Positions 10,119 to 20,446 of a stretch of 64,000 nt of DNA are shown here, piece by piece. A model generated the notes under the pieces. It saw nothing but the letters and a program-made list of their open reading frames with translations, was not told the DNA's origin and did no database searches. How positions within the stretch are numbered: the stretch's first letter is position 1; every line of letters starts with the position of its first letter. This DNA is from Glaciozyma antarctica PI12. Taxonomy: Eukaryota > Basidiomycota > Microbotryomycetes > Kriegeriales > Camptobasidiaceae. A program made the translations under genes and the position numbers. Where the stretch lies: contig KZ627148.1 in the NCBI GenBank assembly GCA_002917775.1, positions 762,631-826,630 on the forward strand, given 5' to 3'.

Positions 10119-12763
10119 ATGACTCTGCTCCTCCTCCTCCCTTTCGTGGCTGGAGTCTCAGCTCAGAGCTTCGCACCGTCGTTCGGCGCGTGCAGCTCGC
10201 CCAGCCCACTCCGGCTCGCAGGAACTCCTCAGTCGGGTACGCTAGCTCTCCTGGACCTGCCGCGAATCGACTAACGCAAACGCAAACAGGAAACCAAACC
10301 CTCAGCGCTGTGAGCTACTCCCCTTTGCAGAAGCTGAGCCGATCTGACGCTCGAGCAGGCTGAGACGGCATACGTCGCGGCGCGCAAGGCCCTCGTCCCA
10401 GCCAGCCTCAAGACCTTTCTCGGCTACCGCAGCAGCACTGTGTATGGCGCTTCTCTCGACGAAGCGGACCCTCCGACTATCGGAATCGCCATCAGCGGAG
10501 GAGGGAACCGAGCCGCCCTTTACGGCGCTGGTGTTCTCGCGGCTCTCGATGGGAGGAACGCGACAGCTGTGGCGCAGGGAACTGGAGGTCTTCTTCAGGC
10601 AGCTACCTACATTTCTGGCCTATCTGGGTACGCATACGGTGGCGTTGGAAGCAGAGGAACGAAGCTAACTCACTTTCGCACAGAGGGTCCTGGATGCTCT
10701 CCTCCTTCGTGTTCAACGACATGCCTACGATCTGTGCGTTTCGAGCACCTTGGAGTTTTTCCTGCGATCCTCTTCTGACGCCCTGCCTGTGCTTCTCAGA
10801 CGACATGGTCCTCGGCAACGAGTCAACCGGAGCTCCGGGCTGGCTACTGACAGAGGACCTCTTCAACCCCGGAAACGCGACATCGCAAGCGACGTACGCT
10901 ACCAACATTCTTGCCGACCTAACGGCGAAGCGCGACGCTGGATTCCCAGTCACGTTCAACGACTAGTGCGTCAACCTCACTCCAGTTCGCCGGACTGCTC
11001 GCTGACCTCCCTTCTCCAGCTGGTCTCGCGCCGTACGCGCAATCTACTCCGAATTCGACGACGCGAGCTGATATCTGCGTACAGCTCTCGTACCACTTCC
11101 TGCCTGGCACGACCGCCGCCAACTTTTTCAGCACGGCAGACCCGAACCACGCCGCCTCGCTGGCCTTCAGTTCCGCCGTCGAGCTGTGAGTACTTCTCGC
11201 TACGCAACTCGACTTGCTCGCTGACTAGCTGAATCTTCAGCTCCACCTACAAGGAGCACCTCATGCCTTTCCCGTTGATAGTAGCGAACGTCTACAGCGT
11301 CAACTCCCGGGAGACTCCCTTGATCGGCGTGGACGTGAGCCTTCAGAACGTAGTCTACGAGATGAGCCCTCTCGAGTACGTCTCTCCGCCGCTACTCGGC
11401 AGAACTTCGCGCTGACGAGCTTCGCAGGTTCGGTTCCTACGACCCCGAGCTCGCTGCGTTCATTAAAATGGAGGAGTTCGGCACAGCCGCCGACAGCGGG
11501 ACTCCGGTGGGCGGAACTGCTGCTGGAAACTGCGTTACCGGCTTCGATAACGCTGGAGTGATCCTCGGAATCTCGAGCAACCTATTCGTGCGTCGTTCCT
11601 TCCCCAACTCGGCAGCGAGCGGCGAATCTCATTCATTTCTCTCTCGCAGAACTTCTACAACATCACGAGCAACATCGTCTGGGCCAACCCGCTGTCTCCT
11701 GTGTTCGCTGCGTGGCAAGCGATCAACTCGACGTTCTACGCCGAGCAGTCGACTCAGCAGCTCGACATTGCCGCTATTCCCAACCCCTTCAAGGGAATCA
11801 ACGCTGGCACGTTCGAGGACGCGAACCAGGACCAGCTTCGCCGTGCGTTCATATACCTCCTCATTTCCTGCCGTAGACTGACGAGCCTCGCCCAGTCATC
11901 GACGGCGGACTCAACAACGAGGTCAACCCGATTGCTCCTCTGGCAGTGGAAGCTCGCGAGATTGACGTGTGAGTACTCGAGACCGCACCTCTCTCGAACC
12001 TGAGCTGACGAACCTTGCTTCGCAGCATGATAGTCGCCGATGCTGTATGTGCTCTCGAGTCTCGCTTTTTTCGACCGTGCTAATATCTCCCGCAGACCGG
12101 AGACTCGGTCACGGGCACGCCCATCGGTTCCTCGCTCATCACGACCCAGCTCCGCTCGCACGTCCTCCCCAACGGTACCCAAACTCTCCCTCCCTTCCCC
12201 AAGACGACCGACACGTTCATCAAGCTTGGTCTCGGGGATCGCGCGACCTTCTTCGGCTGCGCAGGAACCCCCGCGAAGCTGAACGGCCAAGTCGCTCCCC
12301 CTTCCTACCCGTTCGTCCCCCTCGCTCTCCCCTCTCCCTCCTCCTGACCCCCCGCTACAGGATGTTGATCTACCTCCCCAACTCTGACCCCACCGGCATC
12401 ACCAACACCACGACCGGTCAACTCGTCTACCCCAATAACCAAACCACCGCATTCCTCGACACGACCTTCGCTCTCACGACTCGAGGAATCCCGACGAACG
12501 GCACTGCCGATCCCGAATGGCCTACCTGCCTCGCCTGCGCTGTCGTAGAGCGTATGCGCGGGAAGAAGGGAGTGGACCAGACGCCCGCGTGCACGGCATG
12601 CTTCGCCAAGTACTGCTGGAACGAGGTCGAGTGGTCTAATTCTACGACGAATGGGACTGGAGCTCCTGGGGGTTCGGCGGGAGGGACGGGAGAGGCGGAG
12701 ATAAGAGGGGAGTTAAGGGGGTGGTGGGAGGGTTGGCGATGGCGGCGGTGGCGGCGGTTCTGA
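10119..12763 (+). CDS. Phospholipase B / lysophospholipase, secreted
   Basis: Secreted fungal phospholipase B, which hydrolyses acyl esters of (lyso)phospholipids. The ATG at 10119 opens a signal peptide (MTLLLLLPFVAGVSAQ). Catalytic elements are all present. SGGGNRAALYGAG supplies the oxyanion/Arg element. GLSG joined across an intron to GSWMLSS supplies the nucleophile Ser (GLSGGSW). VIDGGLNNEVNPIAPL supplies the catalytic Asp. Cys-rich C-terminal text (CLACAVVERMRGKKGVDQTPACTACFAKYCWNEVEW) is typical of the family. About ten or more introns. The reading frame ends at TGA 12761-12763 with a Trp/Arg-rich tail, whereas a GPI-like hydrophobic tail (GVVGGLAMAAVAAVLI, stop TAG 12766-12768) lies in the frame shifted by +2. 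One missing base after about 12655 would explain this. A broken relative lies just upstream at 9436-9610. Confidence 0.88.
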
Positions 12764-13154
12764 TTTAGTGGCTGCGAAGGGGGTTCTGGTTTGGCCTACG
12801 TGCCTGTCGCTCGTTAATGGATTCTGGAAACAAAGAGAAGCTTGAGAGCGGTCGATAGTGTGCGTCTTCGGAGTGAGCGCAGAGGCAGAGCGAAGTGAGC
12901 GCAAGAGTGGAGCGAGGGGCGACCTGTCGGACAGTCGGTCTTGGGAGCAGATCCTTTCCGTTCAAGCAATTTCCTAGCCGAAAAGCTCCTGTTCTTTCGT
13001 CCTAGTTCGTCAGAAAGGAAGCAGTAAGAGCAGTTCCTTCGAGCGGAGAAAGAGGAGAGTTCGGTCGAGGTGTTGTACGGTAAGTTGCAGTGGGGAGGTG
13101 ATGGGTATAGTGGGGAGTCGATGCGGAGAGAGAGGAAGTCGAGTGGGTTGCGAC
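12764..13154. other. Intergenic region between convergent genes
   Basis: About 390 bp between the phospholipase B stop and the RSM27 stop on the opposite strand. Only short overlapping frames are present. It should hold the two 3' ends; no terminator consensus or repeat could be singled out by eye. Confidence 0.5.
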
Positions 13155-13600
13155 TTAGCGCTTCTTCATCGTGGCGCGACGTCCTTGACCTGTGTACGAG
13201 AGGGTCAGCTCCGCGTCGTTCTCAGCCTCGGCACCACCAACGCACCCTTCTTCGGGGTGACCTTTCCACGCTTTCGCCTCGTCTCCAGATCAATCAACCT
13301 GCAATCACCGAACCCATTCAGCTCCTGCAGTCCGTCCGCTTCCAGCCGATTGCAGGCTCACCTCGTCTCTTCCGCGACGTCCTTGAGCTCCAACCCGGGC
13401 ACCGCCGCGTTCAAGCCCGCCCACCCCGATATCCGCTCGCCGTAGTAACGAAGCATCGCCGGCCCGCGCAGCCTTGCCTTGAGGATCTTGGAGCCGGTGC
13501 GGAGGGAGAGAGGATTGAAGGTCGTTCCGAAGACGGTCGACCTGAGCTTTTGGAGCGCTTGAAGTCGGGCTGGGGAGGCGAGGATTCGAGTGAGGGACAT
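13155..13600 (-). CDS. RSM27: Mitochondrial small ribosomal subunit protein (Rsm27/MRPS33)
   Basis: Small mitoribosomal protein of the mS33 family. Three exons: 13600-13362, 13298-13246 and 13189-13155. The spliced product is about 108 residues. Family hallmarks are VFGTTFNPLSLRTGSKILKARLRGP followed by RYYGERI, matching the yeast Rsm27 pattern [20 protein letters not shown]...YYG. A basic C-terminal tail (ETRRKRGKVTPKKGQGRRATMKKR) ends at TAA 13157-13155. Both introns have CTGA-type branch sites and CAG acceptors. No separate cleavable presequence is obvious, as is usual for this family. It faces ADE4 head to head, with about 250 bp between the two ATGs. Confidence 0.9.
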
Positions 13601-13849
13601 GTTGGCTTTCGTTCGTTCCTTTGAGCGGGTGTGCTGGCTGGTGTCTCTTGAGTGGTGTTGGTCAAGCAGGAAATCGACCACAGGTCGTCAGCCCTTCCTC
13701 TCAGCATACACTCAACCTCGCTTCGGCCCTTCCCAATTCCCTCACTCTTCTGGTTCGCCCCCGTCAACGCCACCCAACGCTCACCGCGTACGGTTAACCA
13801 ACCACCTCAACCAACTCCAACCCAACCCCCTACCGCAGACCCCAGCAAC

Positions 13850-16174
13850 ATGTGTAAGTTTCGCCCATCACAGCTCTCTCTCGCCGGTCGCGTTTCTTGG
13901 GGCGGGTTGGGGCTACTCAACGGGCCGCAGAGGGGACAGCTTGCAGTTCGTGAGCTTTACTGATGCCCGTAACCTCCGCAGGTGGAGTTATTGCTATCCT
14001 TCTGGCGTCGCAGACGTTCCACGCGGCGCCTGAACTGGCCGAGGGACTTCAGCTCCTTCAGCACCGAGGGTACGTTCGTTATGCCGCGTGCGAGAGGGAT
14101 TGAGGCGTGGGACGACAGCTGATCACTTTTCTGGTTCCGCTCGCAGACAGGACGCCTGTGGAATCGTCACCTGCGGTCCCAAGGGAAGGTTCTTCCAGTG
14201 CAAGTCGAACGGCATGGTCAGGGACGTGCTCGATGAGAAGAGTCTGGGACAGCTTATTGGATCCATGGGAGTCGGGCATGGTGAGTCCTTTTCCACGTCG
14301 AGCGAGGTCCCTTTGAGCGTACGCCGCTGCGGGGACGAAGCAGCCGTCTACTCTCCCCCCACTCAGCGCTAACCCTCCGTACTCCTTGCAGCCCGCTACC
14401 CTACCGCTGGCTCTTCCGCTCACTCGGAGGCTCAACCTTTTTACGTCAACAGCCCTTACGGAATCGTCTTCGCCCACGTACGCCACCCTCTCCACCTCCC
14501 ATCCCTCCTCTGACTGATGACCGACGCGTTTGCAGAACGGCAACCTCACCAACACTCCCCACCTCCACTACTACCTCGACCACTACGCTCATCGTCATAT
14601 CAACACATCGTCCGACTCGGAGCTCCTCCTTAACCTCCTCGCCGACGCGCTCCAGAAGACGGGCAAGTTCCGTATCGACGCCGACGACATTTTCCGCGCA
14701 GTGCGCGAGGTCATGCAGACTACGTCCGGAGCATACGCGTGCACCGGCATGATCGCTGGCTTCGGTATCATCGGATTCAGGGACCCGAACGGAATCAGGC
14801 CTTTGGGATGGGCGCGCAGGAAGAGCGAGCAGATTGAGCAGATTGCTGGGACTACCTCATGGCGAGCGAGAGTGTCGTGTGCGACGCGCTTGGCTTTGGA
14901 GACTGGAAGGACGTCAACCCTGGTGCGTTCCTCGTGGCGTTCGGTCAAGGACGCAGCTGACTCGGTCCTTTCTCCCCTTCTTCAGGAGAGACGATCATTA
15001 TCACCAAGGACGGCATCTCGATCCAGCAATGCGTTCCTCCCCGCACCTTTGCCCCCGACATCTTCGAATACGTCTACTTCTCGCGCCCCGACTCGGTCCT
15101 CGACGGCATCTCGGTCTACCGGTCCCGCATGGCGATGGGAGACGCGCTCGCGATCAACGCCCGCGCTGTCCTCGCCGCCGCTGGCATCATCGTCGACGTC
15201 GTCATCCCCGTTCCCGATACCAGTCGTGTCGCCGCCCTTCAAGTCGCTCAGAGCCTGAGCGTGCCCTATCGGGAAGGATTCGTCAAGAACCGCTACGTTG
15301 GACGCACGTTCATCATGCCCGGACAGGAGATCAGGTCCGTCTCCGTCGATGCGTTGCGCTGCGTCGACCAGGGGCTGATGAAGTTGCTGCAGGCGCAAGA
15401 ACGTTCGCCGCAAGCTCAACGCCATGGCGCTCGAGTTCTCTGGCAAGGTCGTGCTTTTGGTTGATGGTGCGTTCGCTTCCTCGCTGGGTTCAAAAGCGAC
15501 CTTGCTGACACCTTAGCTGCAGACTCCATTGTCCGAGGAACGACCTCAAAAGAGATCATTCAGATGGCCCGCGACGCCGGAGCGAAGAAGGTCATCATGG
15601 CTTCCTGCGCACCCCCGATCCGGTGCGTTTCTGCCCTCTGCTCTCTGCTCGTTGCGACGCTAACCTCGGCCTCTACAGTTACCCCAACGTCTACGGAATC
15701 GACATGCCCTCGCGCTTCGAGCTCGTCGCCCACGAGCGCACCGAAGCCGAGATCTCTGCCCACATCGGCGCCGACCTCGTCATCTTCCAGACCCTACCCG
15801 ACCTCGTCGCTTCGTGCTCCCAGTTCAACCCCGCCATCACCGACTTTGACTGCTCCGTCTTCACGGGCGAGTACGTCACAGGCGGCGTCGACGAGGACTA
15901 CCTCGCAGGCCTCGAGACGATGCGGTCCGACAACGCCAAGATCAAGGCGAGTCGCTCGACGGGACCTCATGGTCTGCCTTTGGCGAACGGCGTCAACGGG
16001 GAAGGAACGGAGGTACAGGTCGGATGCTCGGGACCGATGAACGGCGCGGACGACAACATCTCTCAGGTCGTTGGACTCAACAACGCGGGGAACGGAGGGG
16101 ACCACCTCGAGCATGCTGATATCACGGTCGGCTTGAGTAACTTGGGGGAGAGGGTTGAGACTGGACGACGATAG
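13850..16174 (+). CDS. ADE4: Amidophosphoribosyltransferase (first step of purine synthesis), with a frameshift
   Basis: Glutamine PRPP amidotransferase, which converts PRPP and glutamine to phosphoribosylamine. The ATG at 13850 is followed after 4 coding nt by a GTAAGT intron; exon 2 at 13982 restores MCGVIAIL, whose Cys2 is the N-terminal glutaminase nucleophile. Further hallmarks are [119 protein letters not shown] and the PRPP-binding [18 protein letters not shown]. The frame breaks at 14848-14850: upstream text runs into TTSWRARV, while [10 protein letters not shown] lies in the +2 frame. A GGGG-to-GGG loss would explain it. All other exons stay in phase. As read, the enzyme would be truncated at about residue 200; either a sequencing error or a real purine-requiring allele. 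Stop TAG at 16172-16174. Confidence 0.9.
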
Positions 16175-16290
16175 TCGGAGCGGGTCTCTGTAACGACGCA
16201 ATGTACACGAATTAAGAAGCGAGCGGGCCAGGAGAGCAGGAGTTTAGCGATCGTGGCAAAGGCAGTCTGTACATTCCTCGAGGAACCTCT

Positions 16291-17049
16291 TCACTCGTCG
16301 TCCTCGTCCGACTCCTCTCCCTGCCGCGTTCCTCCCGCTACCAGCTCCGCAATCGCTCCCTCTCCTCCTTTCTCCGCCTGTAGTCGTTTCCCTATGTAAC
16401 AGCACGTCGTCAGTTCCCTGCCGCCGAGCAGCTGCTGAGAGAAACGCACGGATGAGCTGAGAGATGGCCATGTCCGTCTTGCCCTTGAGCTTGGTGAGCT
16501 TGCGGTCGAGATCTCGCTTGAGGTCCCAGTTCGGCTTCTTCGGTTGGATGTTGGTGAGATCCTGCGATAGAAAGGCCAGTCAGCGGTTATCCCGATAGAC
16601 CCTCACGCCATGAGGAGCTTGAAGGCGCCCTCGCTGAGAGGAAGCAGCAGTCCACCCAGCAGCTGGGTTCCCTTCCCCCACCCAACGTCCTTCACTCGCA
16701 GCAGAGGATTCGGACTCACCAGCTCCTCCGCCCGCCGCGCCTCATCCTCCGCAATCACTCTCTCCGCCAGTCCCTCGACCTGCTTCTCAACCGTATCCTC
16801 CTCCTCCATCCTCGCATGCTTCCTCGCGCTCCCCGTCTCAGGATCATAGTTCCTAAACCGGAAGACTTCAGGCCTGTACGGGCGTCAACAGGCGTCAGGA
16901 GGGGAGGAGGACGGAGGGACGAGAGCGCACTTGGAAGAGCCGTCGGCGCTGGGAGATGGGTTGGAGCCCGTGTCGTGTAGCTGCTTGCGCTTCTTGAGCA
17001 TCGCTAGCTTCTCCTTGCGCGCGGTGGCGGCGTCTTGCATCCCGGACAT
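16291..17049 (-). CDS. Pre-mRNA splicing factor Cwf18 / CCDC12 homologue
   Basis: Four exons (17049-16931, 16873-16720, 16562-16450 and 16391-16291) give a protein of about 160 residues. It belongs to the Cwf18/CCDC12 family, a component of the activated spliceosome. The order is as expected: a basic N-terminal helix (ARKEKLAMLKKRKQL), the short core VFRFRNYDPETGSARKHAR, an acidic helix (VEKQVEGLAERVIAEDEARRAEEL), then after a 157-nt intron DLTNIQPKKPNWDLKRDLDRKL and ISQLIRKRLQAEKG. The motif NYDPET and the block PKKPNWDLKRDL are diagnostic. The protein ends in an acidic tail (GEESDEDDE) and TGA at 16293-16291. It is convergent with ADE4, 116 bp away. Confidence 0.87.
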
Positions 17050-17344
17050 GGCGGGGGAGGAGGGGTGTTGAGGGAGTGTTGAGGGAGTGTTGAGAGGGAG
17101 GCGGGAGAGCGGGTGGTGGCTAGGCGTTGATGCAGATGGCAGGAAGGAGGCTGGCGACTAGGCGCTGGGTTGGTTGCGAGAGGGTTTGGTGAGCTTCGGG
17201 GTGTCGAGAGCGCGGAAGAGTTGTTTTTGAGAGGTAGACGGCGGCAGGCAAAGGGGCGAACCTCCGCGGGAGAGGACCACACCATTCGTTCTGTTCTCCC
17301 TTCGCAATCCTGATAAATACCACGCAAAACTAGCTCTACAACAC

Positions 17345-18875
17345 CTAAAGAATTACAGGAAAGTCGTCCTCCGTCGTGAAGCCCGGCACCAACGGAATCT
17401 TCCTCCTCGAGCACTCGGCGTGCATCGCTTCCCACGCGTCCGCCTCGACGCCCGGCGCGACGTACGCCAACGACTGCAGCCTTGGCCAAACCCCACTGAG
17501 CAAGAGCTTCGCCAGCTGGCCCGCGTAGAGTTCGTCGTTCGTCCCAATCTCGAGCGTCCTGAGATCGACGTTGGTGAATTTGGAGAGGGGGAGGGCAATC
17601 TCCCCGTCGAGGGAGAGGACGAGGCGTCTTAGGCGTGGGAAGGACGAGGACGAGAATGGGAGGTCGCTCTCCTCGATTGTGATGGCGCCTGCTTGGCGAA
17701 GGGCGAGTGATTCAAGTGTTGGGGAGACGGCGACGATGAGGTCGGCCAGCTCCACCCAGTCGACCTCGGTATCCTCAGAGATGACGAGGTGAGTGAGAGG
17801 AGGGGAGAGGCGAGTAAAGTGTGGAGTGAATTCGTGAAGCCAGCCACCGGCGAGACTGCGCAAAGATCGAGTTAGGATGGGAATGGAGAGCTGAGAGGGT
17901 GGGCGTACTGGAGGGAGGAGAACTTGACGGCGGGGATGGCTCTGAGGGAGACGAGGGAAGGGCCGCTGTGGGAAAGAGTCTTTAGCGCTGGTCTTGACGA
18001 GAGGGGAGAAGCGAGCGCACTCAGGCGAGATATCGAGGCCGGAGACCCCGAGAGCGCGAAAGGAACGCAAGTCGGTGAATGCCGTGAGCATGATGCCAAC
18101 TGTCCGGGCGTTGAACGCGTCGGTGGAGCTGATGAAGTCGCCTCGTCCCCATCCTGCTGCTCGTAGGGTGAGGTGCTGGATTCCCTTCCACTTCATGATG
18201 ATGTCGATTGCTGCGAGAGAGGATCAGCTCGTGCCTCGAAGTTGCAACCGAACGGACGTACACTCTCCGTACATGCTGTGGAACTCGAGCGTTGGGATTG
18301 TTATGTCGATGGTATCAATCCTCGAGAGCGGGCGCAGCGCGCTCGCGTAGACCTTGTCGTAATTGTGCAGCTCCTCGAGGCGAACGGCGGTGGAGGGGAT
18401 AAGGGCGATCTGCTCTTCGTCGACTGGACGGTGGGTAACGGACAGGACCAAGTCGCCGTACCGTGGTGCGATGTACTTGGCGAACAGGGCGACGGCCTCG
18501 CGTGACTTCGCCCCGAAGGTCGATATGCTGCGAGAGCAAACAAGGTCAGCTCCTCCGCCCACGGTCACAGTACGCGCCGACGCCCTACCTTGTAGATTTC
18601 ACGCCTGCAAAGCAGCACAGTCAGCTCTCGCTCCTTCGTCTCGTCCTCCAACTCACCGAGTCAAAGAGGCAAAGTCGGAGCAGACACCCAGTAGGGAACG
18701 CAGTGCAGGAAGGTCCTTCTCCAGGCTAAGCTCCTCTACGATCAAGGCCTTGATCTGTCTCGCACCAAGCAGTCAGCGTCCCCCGCATCTCCAGCAGGAC
18801 GAAGCTGCGCACCTCGTAGGGAAGGTGGGGGATCCGGAAGCAGGCTTCGCTGTCTCGCCAGGATTTCCTGGTCAT
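17345..18875 (-). CDS. F-box-like / leucine-rich protein of unknown target
   Basis: The ATG at 18875 starts MTRKSWRDSEACFRI. This runs, after a splice at 18812/18754, into an F-box-like segment (PHLPYEIKALIVEELSLEKD, then LPALRSLLGVCSDFASL), which in this class recruits Skp1 for SCF ubiquitin ligases. The rest has irregular leucine-rich stretches: VRLEELHNYDKVYASALRPL, IQHLTLRAAGWGRGDFIS, LTHLVISEDTEVDWVELADL, LESLALRQAG and LRRLVLSLDG. It ends with EDDFPVIL and TAG at 17347-17345. About six exons keep one frame if the 18656-18528 stretch is treated as a single intron. No specific substrate can be named, and only the F-box-like start supports the class. A 148-bp divergent promoter is shared with COQ2. 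Confidence 0.62.
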
Positions 18876-19022
18876 CGGGTGTGTTGTCTTGCGCGCCTCT
18901 GGAGTAGCTCTGGCGAAAAGGCGGTGCTCAAGGGAAGGGAGAGAGACAAAGAGGTGTCGAGCCTCTTTCAGCAGCGCCTTCGTCGGGGTTAGTCTCTCCC
19001 CCTCACTCGCCGCCCAGGAACA

Positions 19023-20402
19023 ATGCTACGCCTTCCCCGTCCACTCCTGCAGGCAACCTTCTGTCGCCTGGCCGCCCCTCAGCGCCAGGGAGCCGCATTC
19101 GCCCGCTGGCCAACACCTCAATTACGCTCCCTCTCCACCTTCCCCTGCCAGCTCAAGGACGCTTCTCCCCTACCTCTTGCACCTAATCCGGCACCAGCAG
19201 CATACCCTCTTCCACCTTGGGCTGCACGCCTGCCAAAACCGCTCCGCTGGGCGCACCCGTACGTCTCGCTTGCCCGCATGGACAAACCGATTGGAACCTG
19301 GCTGCTGTACTGGCCCTGTGGTGCGTTCTGCTCTGCGTAAGAGGGCGATCGAGAGCTAATACACCTGGGGTAGCTTGGGGAATCACCATGGCAGCGTACT
19401 CGAGCGGAATACCCGTCGGAGGGCTGGTGTGGAATCTCGCGCTGTTCGGGACCGGAGCACTCGTGATGCGGGGAGCGGGGTGCACGATCAACGATCTCTG
19501 GGACAGGAAGATTGATCAACGAGTCGGTAAGCTCTTTATCCAGGAGGAGGGAGCGACTGCTGATGCACTCTGGATTGCTCAGAGAGGACGAAGCTGCGAC
19601 CCCTCGCGTCGGGAGAGATCGTCCCGCTACAGGCGCTGTCGTTCTTGGGACTTCAGCTCTCTGTGGGATTGGGTATCCTTACCCAACTCAACATGTACAG
19701 GTGAGCTGCGAGACTTTTCTCTGCTTCTCCTGCTCATCCCGCTCTCCTTCGCAGCATCGCTCTCGGTGCCTCTTCACTGTCGCTCGTCGTTCTGTACCCT
19801 CTCATGAAGCGAATCACCTACTGGCCGCAGTTTGTGCTAGGTGAGTGCTGTTCTGCGAGCTCTCGTCATCTTTTCTGACTCCGACTACAGGACTTGCCTT
19901 CAACTGGGGAGCCTTGCTCGGTTCGTCTGCCGTCCTAGGTGCCTGTGACTGGACCGTCGCGCTCCCTCTTTACGTCGGCAGCATAGCGTGGACGATTGTT
20001 TACGACACGATCTACGCCCATCAAGTACGCATCCACTTCCTCGTTTTGCGTGCTTGCTAACCCCATTCCCCGCAGGACAAGGTCGACGACATCGACGCAG
20101 GCGTCAAGTCTACCGCCCTTCTCTTCGGAGCTTCGACCCGCCCCATCCTCGCCGCTTTCTCAACCTCGTTCGTCGGCCTCCTCTCCCTCTCCGGCTACCT
20201 CAACTCCCAAGGTCCCGCCTTCTACCTCATCAGCGTCGGCGGCGCAGCGGCGCACTTAGCCTGGCAGCTCCGGACGGCGGATCTGGAGACGAGGGAGAGC
20301 TGCTGGAAGGTGTTCAAGAGCAACAGGGATCTTGGAGCGATCGTTTGGGCGGGAATGATGGTGGATTACGGATCGATGGCGACGGGGATGATGGTGGTAT
20401 AG
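19023..20402 (+). CDS. COQ2: 4-hydroxybenzoate polyprenyltransferase (ubiquinone synthesis)
   Basis: Mitochondrial inner-membrane UbiA-family prenyltransferase that attaches the polyprenyl chain to 4-hydroxybenzoate. The Arg-rich N-terminus ([20 protein letters not shown]) looks like a mitochondrial targeting peptide. The first Asp-rich motif is in [21 protein letters not shown] (NDxxDRxxD) and the second follows [19 protein letters not shown], split by an intron after [17 protein letters not shown] and [10 protein letters not shown] are further UbiA/COQ2 signatures. Several hydrophobic segments ([41 protein letters not shown]) form the membrane helices. There are five introns of about 50-100 nt, all in phase. 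Stop TAG at 20400-20402, only 44 bp from the MSH3 stop on the other strand, so the 3' UTRs probably overlap. Confidence 0.93.
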
Positions 20403-20446
20403 AGCAGGAATATAATAGAGGGATTAGGCTGAACGCCGCATGTCGA

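Noticed and set aside
18589-18604. Possible 16-nt microexon in the F-box-like gene
   Set aside because: It has good splice sites (GCAG before, GTAGGG after), but including it shifts the next exon into a poor frame. Skipping it joins CG to CATATC and keeps the sensible frame.
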